Assembly: GCF_004103825.1 (NCBI RefSeq)
Contig: NZ_RYFI01000004.1
Coordinates: forward strand, 1 to 57,318
Reading direction: 5' to 3'
Length of the DNA: 57,318 nucleotides
DNA from: Hansschlegelia zhihuaiae
GTDB lineage: Bacteria; Pseudomonadota; Alphaproteobacteria; Rhizobiales; Methylopilaceae
A program made the position numbers and the translations under genes. Below are positions 16,473-25,343 of the stretch, piece after piece. Under the pieces are notes generated by a model that was given only the letters and a program-made list of their open reading frames with translations, did no database searches and had not been told where the DNA came from. The number at the start of each line of letters is the position of its first letter. The stretch's first letter is position 1.

Positions 16473-17596
16473 TGCGCCGCCTCGACCGCCGCCTTCACGG
16501 CGTCCTCCATAAGATCGTAAGGCTCGATGCCGAGCCGGCTGCGGACGAGCTCGACCGCCTCGTCCTCTCCCGTGCCGTGGATCGAGAAGAAGACCGGGAC
16601 ATCGGGCTTCAGCGCCTCCCAGGCCTTGACCACGCCCTCGGCCATGACGTCGGTGCGCGCGAAGGCGCCGCAGAAGTTCACGACAAGGCTTTTGACGCCG
16701 GGGTTCGACAGCACGAGGTCAAGGGCGATCTCGGCCTTGGTGTAGGCCTCGCCACCGATCTCGAGGAAGTTCGCCGGCCGTCCCCCAAAATGGTTGACCA
16801 CGTCCATGGTGGTCATGGTGAGGCCTGCGCCGTTGGCCAGAAGGCCGACATTGCCGTCGAGCTGGATGAACTTGAGCCCGGCCTCCGCGCCGCGCTTTTC
16901 GAGCTCGGTCTGCCTGTCGGGCGTCGCGGCCGCGGCGATCTCGGGCTGGCGGTCGCGCGAGGCGTCGTCGCCCACGAACTTGCAGTCGAGCGCCATGACG
17001 CGCCCGTCCTTGAGCTCGGCCAGCGGGTTGATCTCGACCAGCTCGGCGTCGCGCTCGCGGAAAATCGCATAGAGCTGCGCAAGAAGCTTCGCGACGCCGT
17101 CCTCTGCGGCGCCGAGACCAAGGCCTTTGAGCATCGCCCGGGCCTCGGCCTCGCCGAAGCCCTCGAGCACGTCGACCACATGGCGGCGGATCGCGTCGGG
17201 CCGCTCCGCCGCGACCTCCTCGATGTCCATGCCGCCCTCTGTCGAGAACAGCACCAGCGGGCTTCGGTTCACGACGTCGATCAGCACCGCGGCGTAGAAC
17301 TCGCGCGCGATCTCGGCCTTCTCCTCGACCAGCACGCGCTCCACGACGTCGCCGCCGATCGTCATGCCGAGGATTTTTCGCGCGACCTCGGCGCCCTCTT
17401 CGGGCGTGTCAGCGCCCTTGATGCCGCCGGCCTTGCCGCGCTTGCCCGTCGGCACCTGCGCCTTGACCACCGATGGGCCGATCTCGCGGACCGCGTCCGC
17501 GACCTCCTCGGGCGTCGCGCAGAGACGCGAGTTCCCGACCGGCGCGCCGGCCGGCCGCAGAACGACCGCCTTCGCCGCATGTTCTTCGAGTTTCAT
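16469..17596 (-). CDS. SucC-like beta subunit of an ADP/GDP-forming acyl-CoA ligase (probable sulfoacetate-CoA ligase)
   Basis: A 375-residue ATP-grasp subunit. VPTGKRGKAGGIK is the nucleotide-binding region, LVEINPLAELKDG and ALDCKFVGDD the metal-binding acids, and LEIGGEAYTKAEIALDLVLS the CoA-ligase half. It diverges from true SucC: the N-terminus is shorter and lacks the usual HEYQAK start, having EEHAAK instead. The gene starts 7 bp after the aldehyde dehydrogenase stop and overlaps the alpha subunit. Together they would activate sulfoacetate with ATP. The pairing is certain, the substrate is inferred. Confidence 0.75.
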   Translation of the reverse strand: MKLEEHAAKAVVLRPAGAPVGNSRLCATPEEVADAVREIGPSVVKAQVPTGKRGKAGGIKGADTPEEGAEVARKILGMTIGGDVVERVLVEEKAEIAREFYAAVLIDVVNRSPLVLFSTEGGMDIEEVAAERPDAIRRHVVDVLEGFGEAEARAMLKGLGLGAAEDGVAKLLAQLYAIFRERDAELVEINPLAELKDGRVMALDCKFVGDDASRDRQPEIAAAATPDRQTELEKRGAEAGLKFIQLDGNVGLLANGAGLTMTTMDVVNHFGGRPANFLEIGGEAYTKAEIALDLVLSNPGVKSLVVNFCGAFARTDVMAEGVVKAWEALKPDVPVFFSIHGTGEDEAVELVRSRLGIEPYDLMEDAVKAAVEAAQ

Positions 17597-17603
17597 CTTG
17601 GTC

Positions 17604-19028
17604 TTACTTTCCGTACTTGGCCCAATGCGGCCCGAATAGCTCCTCCTCCGAAGGCCTGTCTTCGGGGATCGGCGTCACGAGGTGCGTGATGTTGAGGAAA
17701 TGGCGGTAATTGAGGTTCTCGGAGATCGAGTTCTTCTGCCAGGAGCCGCAGCCCATGGTGAGGGTGAATTCGAGCCCGCTGTCGAAGCCGCCGCCATTGC
17801 CAAAGGTGTGGGCGAAGTTGACCAGCACCCGGACCACGTCCATGTCCTCGGCGAGCTCACGCGCGCGGTCGAGATTTGTGGTGTGCAGGCCGAGCGAATG
17901 GCCCTTGCCCTGGAAGTCGAGGATCTCGCCGACCTTGGTCTTGGCGGAGGCGAAGTCCGGGGCGCGGTAGACGGTCAGCACCAGCGCGAGCTTCTCGCCC
18001 GACAGCGGATAGCCGCGCCCGACGCCAGTCTCCTCGACCATGAAGAACTTAGCTTCTTGCGCCTCCTCCGGCAGGCCGAACGCCTTGGCGAGCAGCGGCG
18101 CCTCGCGCGCCAGCAAATGGCGGTTGAGCTTGCCGTTCTTCCAGAGCTCGGTGATCACCCTGTCCTTGCGGGCGGGCTCGATCAGGTAGCCCCCTACCCG
18201 CTCAAGCGCCGCGATCGCCTGGTCGTAGACAGCGTCGACGATGACGACGGCGTTTTCCGACGAGCACGAGGTCGCGTTGTCGAAGATCTTGGACGCGCAG
18301 ATCTTGCGCGCCGCGGCGTCGAGGTCGGCGGTCTCGTCGATGATGACCGGCACGTTGCCCGCGCCGACGCCGATCGCCGGCGTCCCGCTCGAATAGGCGC
18401 GCCGGACATTGTCCTGCGAGCCGGTGACGACCACGAGGTCGACGGCGTTCATCAGCGCCTGGGTCGTCTCCTTGGTGACGGGCGCCGGGATGATCTGCAC
18501 GAGGTCTTCGGGCAGGCCGATGCGTTTCAGCTCGGCGCGCATGTAGTCCACGACCTTCTGAGTCGTGCGATAACCGAGCGGCGACGGCGCGATGATGATG
18601 GCGTTGCGCCCCTTGATCGCCATCATGGCCTTGTTGACAGGCGTCGCGCCCGGATTGGTCGAGGGAGTCACCGCCCCGACCACGCCCATGGGCTTGGCGA
18701 ATTTCACGAGGCCGCGCTTCTCGTCGCGCTCGATCTCGCCGACCGACTTCGCTCTCAAGAGGTCGCGCAGCGTGCCGAACGTCTTGCGCTGCTTTTTCAC
18801 CACCTTGTCCGGCACATTGCCGAGACCGGTGTCCTCGACCGCAAGCTCCGCGAGCTCCTGCGCCCGCTCCGGCTTGTAAAGCGCCCAGGCGAGCGCCCGG
18901 ACCGCCTCGTCGGCGCGCTCCTGGTCGACATTCGCGAAGGCCTTCTGGGCGGCCCTAGCCCGCGCCATCAGCTCGGCGACGGGGCTCTGTTCGTCGGAAG
19001 CGACGGAAAGTGCTGCGGCGCTGGACAT
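17604..19028 (-). CDS. sauS: CoA-acylating aldehyde dehydrogenase, probable sulfoacetaldehyde dehydrogenase
   Basis: A 474-residue enzyme of the acylating aldehyde dehydrogenase family (EutE/AdhE-N/SauS). The catalytic cysteine is in DNATSCSSENAVV, and the nucleotide site is near GVGAGNVPVIIDETAD. It is predicted to reduce sulfoacetyl-CoA to sulfoacetaldehyde with NAD(P)H, or the reverse. I chose the ATG at 19028 because AGGAG lies 8 bp upstream; the in-frame opening to 20345 is a shadow of tctA. It sits between tctA (56 bp) and the ligase pair (7 bp). Acetaldehyde as substrate is the main alternative, but no ethanolamine or microcompartment genes are seen and xsc is near. Confidence 0.75.
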   Translation of the reverse strand: MSSAAALSVASDEQSPVAELMARARAAQKAFANVDQERADEAVRALAWALYKPERAQELAELAVEDTGLGNVPDKVVKKQRKTFGTLRDLLRAKSVGEIERDEKRGLVKFAKPMGVVGAVTPSTNPGATPVNKAMMAIKGRNAIIIAPSPLGYRTTQKVVDYMRAELKRIGLPEDLVQIIPAPVTKETTQALMNAVDLVVVTGSQDNVRRAYSSGTPAIGVGAGNVPVIIDETADLDAAARKICASKIFDNATSCSSENAVVIVDAVYDQAIAALERVGGYLIEPARKDRVITELWKNGKLNRHLLAREAPLLAKAFGLPEEAQEAKFFMVEETGVGRGYPLSGEKLALVLTVYRAPDFASAKTKVGEILDFQGKGHSLGLHTTNLDRARELAEDMDVVRVLVNFAHTFGNGGGFDSGLEFTLTMGCGSWQKNSISENLNYRHFLNITHLVTPIPEDRPSEEELFGPHWAKYGK

Positions 19029-19084
19029 TTCAAAGGCTCCTGACATGGAGGAAGATGGCCGCCCGCCGCCTGCGGACGGCGCTG

Positions 19085-20629
19085 TCATCGTGCTGCGGGT
19101 TCCGCGGGGATCGACGTGCCGCCCGGCGTCGGATCGCCGGACCGCCGGCCGCGGATCATCCCGATGATCGGCAGCAGCAGGGTCACGGCCGCGAGCGCCA
19201 TCACCGTTCCGGCGATCGGCCGGGTGAAGAACACCGTCCAGTCGTTCGAGAAGGAGATCATCGAGTTCATGAACGACTCCTCGGCGAGCGGGCCGAGGAT
19301 GACGCCGAGAACCAGCGGCGCGATCGGGAACCGGAACCGCTCGAACAGATATCCGAGCACGCCGAAGCCGATCATCAGCCAGAGATCCGTGACGTTGCTG
19401 CGGATCGCGAGCGCGCCCACGAAGCAGAACAGCATCACGAAGGCCGACACGATCGACTCGGGGAAGTCGAGGATCTTCACGAGCGGCCGGATCGCGAAGT
19501 ATCCCAGCACGCACATCACGATGATGCCGATGAAGATCGACGCGAAGATGGTGTAGACCATGGCCGAGGACGACGCCATGATCTGCGGGCCCGGCTGAAT
19601 GCCGTGCAGCATGAAGGCGCCGAGGATGACGGCGGTCGCGCCGCTCCCCGGGATGCCGAGCGCGAGCAGCGGGATCAGCGCGCCGCCGACCGAGGCGGTC
19701 GCCGCGCTCTGCGGAGCCACGATGCCCTCGACGACGCCCGATCCCATCTCGCGCTTGCGGCGGCCGAACTGGGATTCGACGCCGTAGGCCACGAAGGACG
19801 CGACGGTGGCCCCCGCCCCCGGCACGATGCCGATGATGTGCCCGAGCACGCTCGAGCGCAGCAGCATGCCTTTGACTTTCATGACCTCGGAGAAGCTCGG
19901 CAGTTCGGTCCTGGTGGTCCCGGCCTCCGAGAGCGGCTTGCTCGAGAAGCCGCGCTCGAGCCGCGACAGCACCTCGCCGACGCCGTAGGCCCCGACCATC
20001 ACCACCAGGAACTCGATGCCGTCCGCGAGGATCGGCAGGTCGAAGGTGAAGCGGTATGCGCCGTAGATCGCGTCGGTGCCGACCGAGGCGATCAGCAGTC
20101 CGAGCGCCAGGCTGATCAGCGCGTTGGCGAGCGAACCGCTGCCGAGCGCGATGACGCTGCAGAGTCCGAACACCAGGATCGCGAAATATTCCGGCGAGGA
20201 GAAGCTGAGCGCGAACTGCGCGACGGGCTTGGTCAGCACCACCATCGCCACGGCCGACAGCAACCCGCCGACCAGCGCCGCGATCAGCGTCCAGCCGAGC
20301 GCCCGGGCGGGCTGGCCCTTGCGGGCCATCGCATAACCGTCCCACAGCAGCGGCACATGGATCGGCTCGCCGGGAATCCGAAACAGGATGGAGGTGAAGG
20401 CGCCGCCATAGGTGCCCGATACATACATCGCGCTCAGCAGCACGATCGCGTTGGTCACGTCCATCTTGTAGGTGAAGGGCAGGAACAGCACGACGCCCAT
20501 GACGAGCGTCAGGCCAGGCAGCACGCCGACCAGCAGGCCGACGATGATGCCGAGCACGAGCATCAGCATCGTGAGCGGGTGGAGGCAGGCGAGGAAGCCG
20601 CTTCCGAGCTGGGTGAGGACGTCGATCAT
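19085..20629 (-). CDS. tctA: tripartite tricarboxylate transporter large membrane subunit TctA
   Basis: A 514-residue TctA-family permease with about 12 helices. Signatures are GVLPGLTLVMGVV near residue 35 and GIVPGAGATVASFVAYG near residue 265. It is the channel subunit of a TTT system driven by the ion gradient. TctB is 26 bp upstream and sauS follows, so transporter and catabolic genes form one operon. The substrate should match the pathway, so sulfoacetate is my inference. TTT systems for citrate, terephthalate or tartrate look the same at this level. Confidence 0.9.
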   Translation of the reverse strand: MIDVLTQLGSGFLACLHPLTMLMLVLGIIVGLLVGVLPGLTLVMGVVLFLPFTYKMDVTNAIVLLSAMYVSGTYGGAFTSILFRIPGEPIHVPLLWDGYAMARKGQPARALGWTLIAALVGGLLSAVAMVVLTKPVAQFALSFSSPEYFAILVFGLCSVIALGSGSLANALISLALGLLIASVGTDAIYGAYRFTFDLPILADGIEFLVVMVGAYGVGEVLSRLERGFSSKPLSEAGTTRTELPSFSEVMKVKGMLLRSSVLGHIIGIVPGAGATVASFVAYGVESQFGRRKREMGSGVVEGIVAPQSAATASVGGALIPLLALGIPGSGATAVILGAFMLHGIQPGPQIMASSSAMVYTIFASIFIGIIVMCVLGYFAIRPLVKILDFPESIVSAFVMLFCFVGALAIRSNVTDLWLMIGFGVLGYLFERFRFPIAPLVLGVILGPLAEESFMNSMISFSNDWTVFFTRPIAGTVMALAAVTLLLPIIGMIRGRRSGDPTPGGTSIPAEPAAR

Positions 20630-20655
20630 GTCCGCTGTCTCCGGCTTCTCATGGC

Positions 20656-21213
20656 TCAGAAGCCGGTGATCAGGTCGGCGACGCGGTCGAAGGGCGCCGC
20701 GCCGCGGGGCAGCGAGACATAGACGACCTTCAAGAGCAGCACGGTGACGAGCAGCACACCGACGACGCTCGACGCCCAGATCGCGAGATGGCTGCGCGAG
20801 CCGCCGAGATACATGAAGGCGACCAGAAACGCCGTCGTCGCGAGCGGAAAGCCGATCGTGTTCAGGACGAGTCCATAGGCGATCGTCAGGCCGATCCCGG
20901 CGAGCAACAGAACAGGCTGGCGCGGCGCGTCGTCCTCGTCTTCTTCCGTCACGAGCTGGGCGCCGACGCCGCGCGCCCCGGCTTCCGCTCCTGCGAACAG
21001 AGTCGTGACGATCTGGAGCAGGGAAAGCGCGCCCATCATGACCAGGGCGGCGCGCGGCCAGAAGCTCGGGCCGAGCTCGCCCGGCCGCGCGTCATATTCG
21101 ATCCCGTCGGCGACGGTCCAAAGCCAGACCGTCGCCACGAGGAGGAGGATGTAGGGAAGAGCCTGCGCGAGCCTCCCGCCGACGCCCTGTTCTCTGGCCG
21201 GAGCCGAGCTCAT
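20656..21213 (-). CDS. tctB: tripartite tricarboxylate transporter small membrane subunit TctB
   Basis: A 185-residue protein with four hydrophobic helices, the normal TctB layout. The cytoplasmic loop around EEDEDDAPRQP is acidic. It starts 3 bp after the tctC stop and lies 26 bp before tctA. Sequence conservation in TctB is weak, so the call rests on length, topology and position. Confidence 0.85.
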   Translation of the reverse strand: MSSAPAREQGVGGRLAQALPYILLLVATVWLWTVADGIEYDARPGELGPSFWPRAALVMMGALSLLQIVTTLFAGAEAGARGVGAQLVTEEDEDDAPRQPVLLLAGIGLTIAYGLVLNTIGFPLATTAFLVAFMYLGGSRSHLAIWASSVVGVLLVTVLLLKVVYVSLPRGAAPFDRVADLITGF

Positions 21214-21216
21214 CGC

Positions 21217-22173
21217 TCAGCTCGCCTGTTTGATGGCGGACTTCATATCCTCGAGCTGCTTGGCCACGAAGGCCCCGGCGCCCGACTGATCGATGAAGCT
21301 GTTGGCGTCCGCGAACTGCTCCTTCAGGAACGCCTTGTAGCCGTCGCTCGCCGCGACCTTGGCGAGGGCGTCGGACAGCTTCTTGATGTTCTCCGGCGGC
21401 GTGCCGCCGCGCACCACGAGCGAGCGGAACTGCGGCAGCGCGATGTCGAAGCCGACCTCCTTGGAGCACGGCGTGTCCGGGAACGCCTCGAAACGCTTGG
21501 CGCCGAAGACAAGAAGCGGACGCATCTGCTTGCCGTTGAGGAAGCTGCCGACGTCGCCGGCCTGCTCGTAGAGCGCGTCCGCATGGCCGCCGAGGATCGA
21601 GACGTAGCGCTCGCTCGGCTTCGAGAACGGCACCTGGTTGACCTTCACGCCCTTCGACCCGAGGAAGCTCAGCGTAAAGTCGTCGACGCTGCCGAAGCCG
21701 AGCGTCGCGACCTTCAGCGCGCCGGCCTTCTCCTTGGCTTCCTTGGCGAAGTCGTCCCAGGTCTTGAAGCGGCTGTCCTGCGCCACGAAGATGAAGGACG
21801 GCGCCTGGATCAGAACCGCGACCGGCGCGATGTCGTCCATCGTCCAGCGCGGGTTCTTGCCGGCGAGCAGCGCGTGGCTGTCGGCGATATAGATCGCCGC
21901 CGTCTGGCCGTCGGCCGGGTTGGCGAGCAGCTTAGCCATGCCGGTCGCGCCAGTGCCGCCCGGAATGTTCACCACCGGCATCGGCTTGCCGATCTCCGGC
22001 TCGCCGAGCTGGGCGATCTTGCGCGCAAGCTGGTCGGCGCCGCCGCCCGGACCCCACGGCACCACGAGTTCGATCGGCCGGCTCGGATAGTCCTGCGCCC
22101 GAACTCCGCCGGCCGCCGTCATGGCGACCAAAGCAGCGCCGCCGGCAAGCACGTCCCGTCTGCTGAGATGCAT
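21217..22173 (-). CDS. tctC: tripartite tricarboxylate transporter periplasmic receptor TctC
   Basis: A 318-residue substrate-binding protein of the Bug/TctC family. A Tat-like or Sec signal (MHLSRRDVLAGGAALVAMTA, then AAGGVRAQ) precedes YPSRPIELVVPWGPGGGADQLAR, the usual TctC opening, and VNIPGGTGATGM. I chose the ATG at 22173 for its strong RBS GGGAGG; the longer frame to 22353 adds an arginine-rich shadow. It is the first gene of the operon, divergent from a LysR gene. It probably captures sulfoacetate or a related organosulfonate. Confidence 0.9.
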   Translation of the reverse strand: MHLSRRDVLAGGAALVAMTAAGGVRAQDYPSRPIELVVPWGPGGGADQLARKIAQLGEPEIGKPMPVVNIPGGTGATGMAKLLANPADGQTAAIYIADSHALLAGKNPRWTMDDIAPVAVLIQAPSFIFVAQDSRFKTWDDFAKEAKEKAGALKVATLGFGSVDDFTLSFLGSKGVKVNQVPFSKPSERYVSILGGHADALYEQAGDVGSFLNGKQMRPLLVFGAKRFEAFPDTPCSKEVGFDIALPQFRSLVVRGGTPPENIKKLSDALAKVAASDGYKAFLKEQFADANSFIDQSGAGAFVAKQLEDMKSAIKQAS

Positions 22174-22354
22174 GGTTTCCTCCCTTGAGCGTGCGGGTCT
22201 CCGCCGGGTTGTCCCGGTCCGTCGCCGCATCGCATGGCCCTTATTGAGCCTTATCGCGGAAGTCTGCGCCAGAACCGCAGGGCGAAAAGCCTGCTTCTGG
22301 AGTCGAACCTTCTGCGTTTCGACGAAGGTTACAGGCGCAATTCGCCGCAACAAA

Positions 22355-22382
22355 GTTCATTATGTGCATATCGATCATGAAC
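22355..22382. promoter_or_regulatory. candidate LysR operator between tctC and lysR
   Basis: GTTCAT at 22355-22360 is mirrored by ATGAAC at 22377-22382, in the only AT-rich patch of the 222-bp divergent region and 14 bp before the lysR start. This would suit autoregulation by the LysR protein and control of the tct-sau operon. Confidence 0.4.
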
Positions 22383-22395
22383 AGGCTTCATCGAT

Positions 22396-23280
22396 ATGAC
22401 CGACCTCGACCTGTCGCTGCTGAGGACCTTTGTGGCGATCGTGGACACCGGCGGCGTCACCTCGGCCGGGCGCGCGGTCGGCCGGACGCAGTCCGCCATC
22501 ACTCATCAGATCAACCGGCTCGAGGCGCAGCTCGGCCGCCCGGTGTTCCACCAGAACCGCCGCGCCATAACGTTGACGGCCGACGGCGAGATTCTGCTGG
22601 AATATGCCCGCGCGATGCTGCGCCTGTCCGAGGAGGCGAAGGCGCGCTTCGCCGCGCCCGGCATCGCCGGCCAGGTGACGCTCGGCACGCCGGACCTCTA
22701 CGCCGCCTATCTGCTGCCCGAGGTGCTCGGCCGCTTCTCGCGCGCCTATCCGGAGATCGAGATCCAGCTTCACTGCCGGCGGAGCGTGCATCTGCATGCC
22801 GAGCTCGCGCGAGACAAACTCGACATCGCGATCCTGACCGAGCAGCCGGACCTGCACGCGGGCGAGATCGTGCGCGCCGAGCCGCTGATCTGGGTCGCCG
22901 CGCGCGGCGCGCGCCCCGAGCTCGACGACCCGATCCCGCTCGCGGTGCTGCCGTCGGGAAGCGTCTATCGACAGCGCGCGCTCGAGGCGCTCGGCGCGGC
23001 CGGCCGGCGCTGGGCGATCCGCTCCGTCAGCGACACCATCGCGGGGCTGCAGGCGGCGGTGTTCGCCCGGCTCGCTGTCTCGGTCTTTCCGCTATGCGCG
23101 ATGGCCCTCGGCATGCGGCGCCTCGGCGAGGACGAGGGCATGCCGAAGCTCCCTGACATCAATCTCGTTCTGCTTCGGCGTCCCGCCGGGATCTCGGACG
23201 CGGCCGAGCACCTCGCGCAATACATCTCGCGCGAGCTCCAATCCGCGGCGCCGTTCCGCCCTCCGCTCCGCGAGGCGTGA
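22396..23280 (+). CDS. LysR-family regulator of the tct-sau operon
   Basis: A 294-residue LTTR. The N-terminal HTH (DLSLLRTFVAIVDTGGVTSA, RTQSAITHQINRLE) is clear, followed by an effector-binding domain. It is divergent from tctC, so it probably activates uptake and activation of the pathway substrate. It does not share the YeiE-type motifs of the LTTR at 7168 and so likely responds to a different ligand, perhaps sulfoacetate or sulfoacetyl-CoA. Confidence 0.85.
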   Translation: MTDLDLSLLRTFVAIVDTGGVTSAGRAVGRTQSAITHQINRLEAQLGRPVFHQNRRAITLTADGEILLEYARAMLRLSEEAKARFAAPGIAGQVTLGTPDLYAAYLLPEVLGRFSRAYPEIEIQLHCRRSVHLHAELARDKLDIAILTEQPDLHAGEIVRAEPLIWVAARGARPELDDPIPLAVLPSGSVYRQRALEALGAAGRRWAIRSVSDTIAGLQAAVFARLAVSVFPLCAMALGMRRLGEDEGMPKLPDINLVLLRRPAGISDAAEHLAQYISRELQSAAPFRPPLREA

Positions 23281-23309
23281 CGTGGAAGGGGCGCGCGACG
23301 CCCTCTCCA

Positions 23310-23397
23310 CCGTCGTCCTCCGGCTTGACCGGAGGACCCATCGTCGGCGTCGAGCGCAGGATCGACATGGATGGTCCGGTCAGCCGGACCATGACGG
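23310..23397. repeat. palindromic repeat between convergent lysR and xsc
   Basis: TCCTCCGGCTTGACCGGAGGA forms a hairpin at about 23313-23333, and GGTCCGGTCAGCCGGACC another near 23372-23389. It is related in layout to the family C and D elements and may serve as a terminator for both genes. Confidence 0.6.
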
Positions 23398-23406
23398 AAG
23401 CGCCCG

Positions 23407-25191
23407 TCAGCTTGCGAAGGCGCCAGCCTGCGGGCGCATGTCCTCGCGGCGGATGCCGGCGACCTTCACCGGCTTTTTCATCGCGTCGCGGCGGAACGGC
23501 TCGCCAAGCTCCTGATTGAGCACGACCTCGATGAAGGTCGTGATCCGCTTCTTCTGGTCCTCGCAGGATTGCCGAAGCGCGTCGGTCAGTTCCTGCTGCG
23601 TGCGCGCCACCACGCCCTTGAAGCCGCAACCCTCGGCGACCTTGGCGTAGCTCAGATGCGGGTCGAGCTCGGTGCCGACGAAATTGTCGTCGTACCAGAG
23701 GATCGAGTTCCGCTTCTCCGCGCCCCACTGGTAGTTGCGGAAGATCACCATGGTGATGCCCGGCCACTCCTCGCGGCCGATCGAGCTCATCTCGCTCATC
23801 GAGATGCCGAAGGCGCCGTCGCCCGCGAAGCCCACGCAGGGCGTGTCCGGATTGCCGATCTTCGCGCCGATGATCGACGGGAAGCCGTAGCCGCAGGGGC
23901 CGAACAGGCCGGGCGCGAGATATTTCCGCGGGCTGTCGAAGGTCGGGTAGGCGTTGCCGATCGCGCAGTTGTTGCCGATGTCGGACGAGATGATCGCGTC
24001 CTTCGGCAGGCCGGCCTGGATGGCGCGCCAGGCCTGGCGCGGCGACATGCGGTCCGCGTCGCGCTTGCGGGCCTCGGCGTTCCACACGGTGCCCTCGTCG
24101 TCGTCCTCGTGGTCCATGCTGGAGAGCGTCTGGAGCCAGTGCGACTTGGTCTGGTGGATCAACGCCTTGCGCTCGTCGCGCCCGGCGTCGCCGGCCGTGT
24201 CGGAGAGCTTCGACAGGATGCCGCGCGCCACCGCGGCCGCGTCGCCGCAGATCCCGACCGTGACCGGCTTGGTCAGGCCGATGCGGTCGGCGTTGATGTC
24301 GACCTGGATGATCTTCGCATCCTTCGGCCAGTAGTCGATGCCGTAGCCCGGAAGCGTCGAGAACGGGTTCAGCCTCGTGCCGAGCGCCAGCACTACGTCG
24401 GCCTTGGCGACCAGCTCCATCGCGGCCTTCGAGCCGTTGTAGCCGAGCGGTCCGACGGCGAGCCGGTGCGAGCCCGGGAAGCTGTCATTGTGCTGGTAGT
24501 TGTTGCAGACCGGCGCGTCGAGGCGCTCGGCGAGCGCGACGCAATCGGGGATCGCGTTGCCGATGACGACCCCCGCGCCCGACAGGATGACCGGGAACTT
24601 CGCCTCGGACAGCAGCCTGGCGGCCTCGGCGACCGCTTTTTCGCCGCCCGAGGGCCGCTCGAACTCGACGATCGCCGGCAGGTTGACGTCGATCACCTGC
24701 GTCCAGAAATCGCGCGGAATGTTGAGCTGGGCGGGCGCCGACAGCCGCTTCGCCTTCAGGATGACGCGGTTCAGCACCTCAGCGACGCGCGACGGGTCGC
24801 GCACCTCCTCCTGGTAGCAGACCATGTCGCGGAACAGCGCCATCTGCTCGACTTCCTGGAAGCCGCCCTGCCCGATCGTCTTGTTGGCCGCCTGCGGCGT
24901 CACCAGCAGCATCGGCGTGTGGTTCCAGTACGCGGTTTTGATCGCGGTGACGAAGCCGGTGATGCCCGGCCCATTCTGCGCGATCGCCATCGCGATCTTG
25001 CCGGTGGTGCGGGTGTAGCCGTCGCAGATCAGCCCGCCATTGGTCTCGTGCGCGACGTCCCAGAACGTGATGCCGGCCTCGGGGAACAGGTCGGAGATCG
25101 GCATGAAGGCCGAGCCGATGATGCCGAAGGCGTGCTCGATGCCATGCATCTGGAGCACTTTCACGAAGGCTTCCTCGGTCGTCATCTTCAT
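23407..25191 (-). CDS. xsc: sulfoacetaldehyde acetyltransferase
   Basis: A 594-residue thiamine-diphosphate enzyme that converts sulfoacetaldehyde and phosphate to acetyl phosphate and sulfite. It opens MKMTTEEAFVKVLQMHGIEH as Xsc proteins do, with the catalytic Glu in DVAHETNGG (about E49) and the TPP/Mg motif GDGAFGISMSE. The phrases IGQGGFQEVEQMA and VCYQEEVRDPSR are Xsc-specific and separate it from acetolactate synthase. I chose the ATG at 25191 with AAGG 8 bp upstream. It is the C-S cleaving step of the locus and links the isethionate and sulfoacetate branches to sulfite oxidation and AckA. Confidence 0.95.
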   Translation of the reverse strand: MKMTTEEAFVKVLQMHGIEHAFGIIGSAFMPISDLFPEAGITFWDVAHETNGGLICDGYTRTTGKIAMAIAQNGPGITGFVTAIKTAYWNHTPMLLVTPQAANKTIGQGGFQEVEQMALFRDMVCYQEEVRDPSRVAEVLNRVILKAKRLSAPAQLNIPRDFWTQVIDVNLPAIVEFERPSGGEKAVAEAARLLSEAKFPVILSGAGVVIGNAIPDCVALAERLDAPVCNNYQHNDSFPGSHRLAVGPLGYNGSKAAMELVAKADVVLALGTRLNPFSTLPGYGIDYWPKDAKIIQVDINADRIGLTKPVTVGICGDAAAVARGILSKLSDTAGDAGRDERKALIHQTKSHWLQTLSSMDHEDDDEGTVWNAEARKRDADRMSPRQAWRAIQAGLPKDAIISSDIGNNCAIGNAYPTFDSPRKYLAPGLFGPCGYGFPSIIGAKIGNPDTPCVGFAGDGAFGISMSEMSSIGREEWPGITMVIFRNYQWGAEKRNSILWYDDNFVGTELDPHLSYAKVAEGCGFKGVVARTQQELTDALRQSCEDQKKRITTFIEVVLNQELGEPFRRDAMKKPVKVAGIRREDMRPQAGAFAS

Positions 25192-25287
25192 CGCTTCGAT
25201 CCTTCTGACGGGCGGCGCCCGGCTTGGCGCGGCGGCGTTTCGCTCGCCGTCTCCCATGACACGCCTCGCATCAGATCGCAACAGCGA

Positions 25288-25301
25288 GATCGATTTCGAT
25301 C
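25288..25301. promoter_or_regulatory. candidate operator between xsc and iclR
   Basis: GATCGA-TT-TCGATC is a perfect 14-bp palindrome in the AT-richer part of the 152-bp divergent region. It lies about 97 bp upstream of xsc and 43 bp before the iclR start. A site for the adjacent IclR protein is plausible. Confidence 0.4.
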
Positions 25302-25343
25302 ATTTTCATTTCACTTTCCGAGATAATCGTGCATTTTGTCGCC

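Noticed and set aside
17604-19028. EutE-type acetaldehyde dehydrogenase
   Set aside because: No ethanolamine or microcompartment genes are present. The transporter, CoA ligase and nearby xsc point to sulfoacetaldehyde, though sequence alone does not exclude acetaldehyde.
17604-20345. A 913-residue minus-strand frame beginning inside tctA
   Set aside because: Its first ~440 residues are arginine-rich shadow of tctA in another frame. The aldehyde dehydrogenase proper starts at 19028 with a good RBS.
23407-25191. Acetolactate synthase as the identity of this TPP enzyme
   Set aside because: The N-terminus and the IGQGGFQEVEQMA and QEEVRDPSR segments are those of sulfoacetaldehyde acetyltransferase, and no ilvN partner is near.
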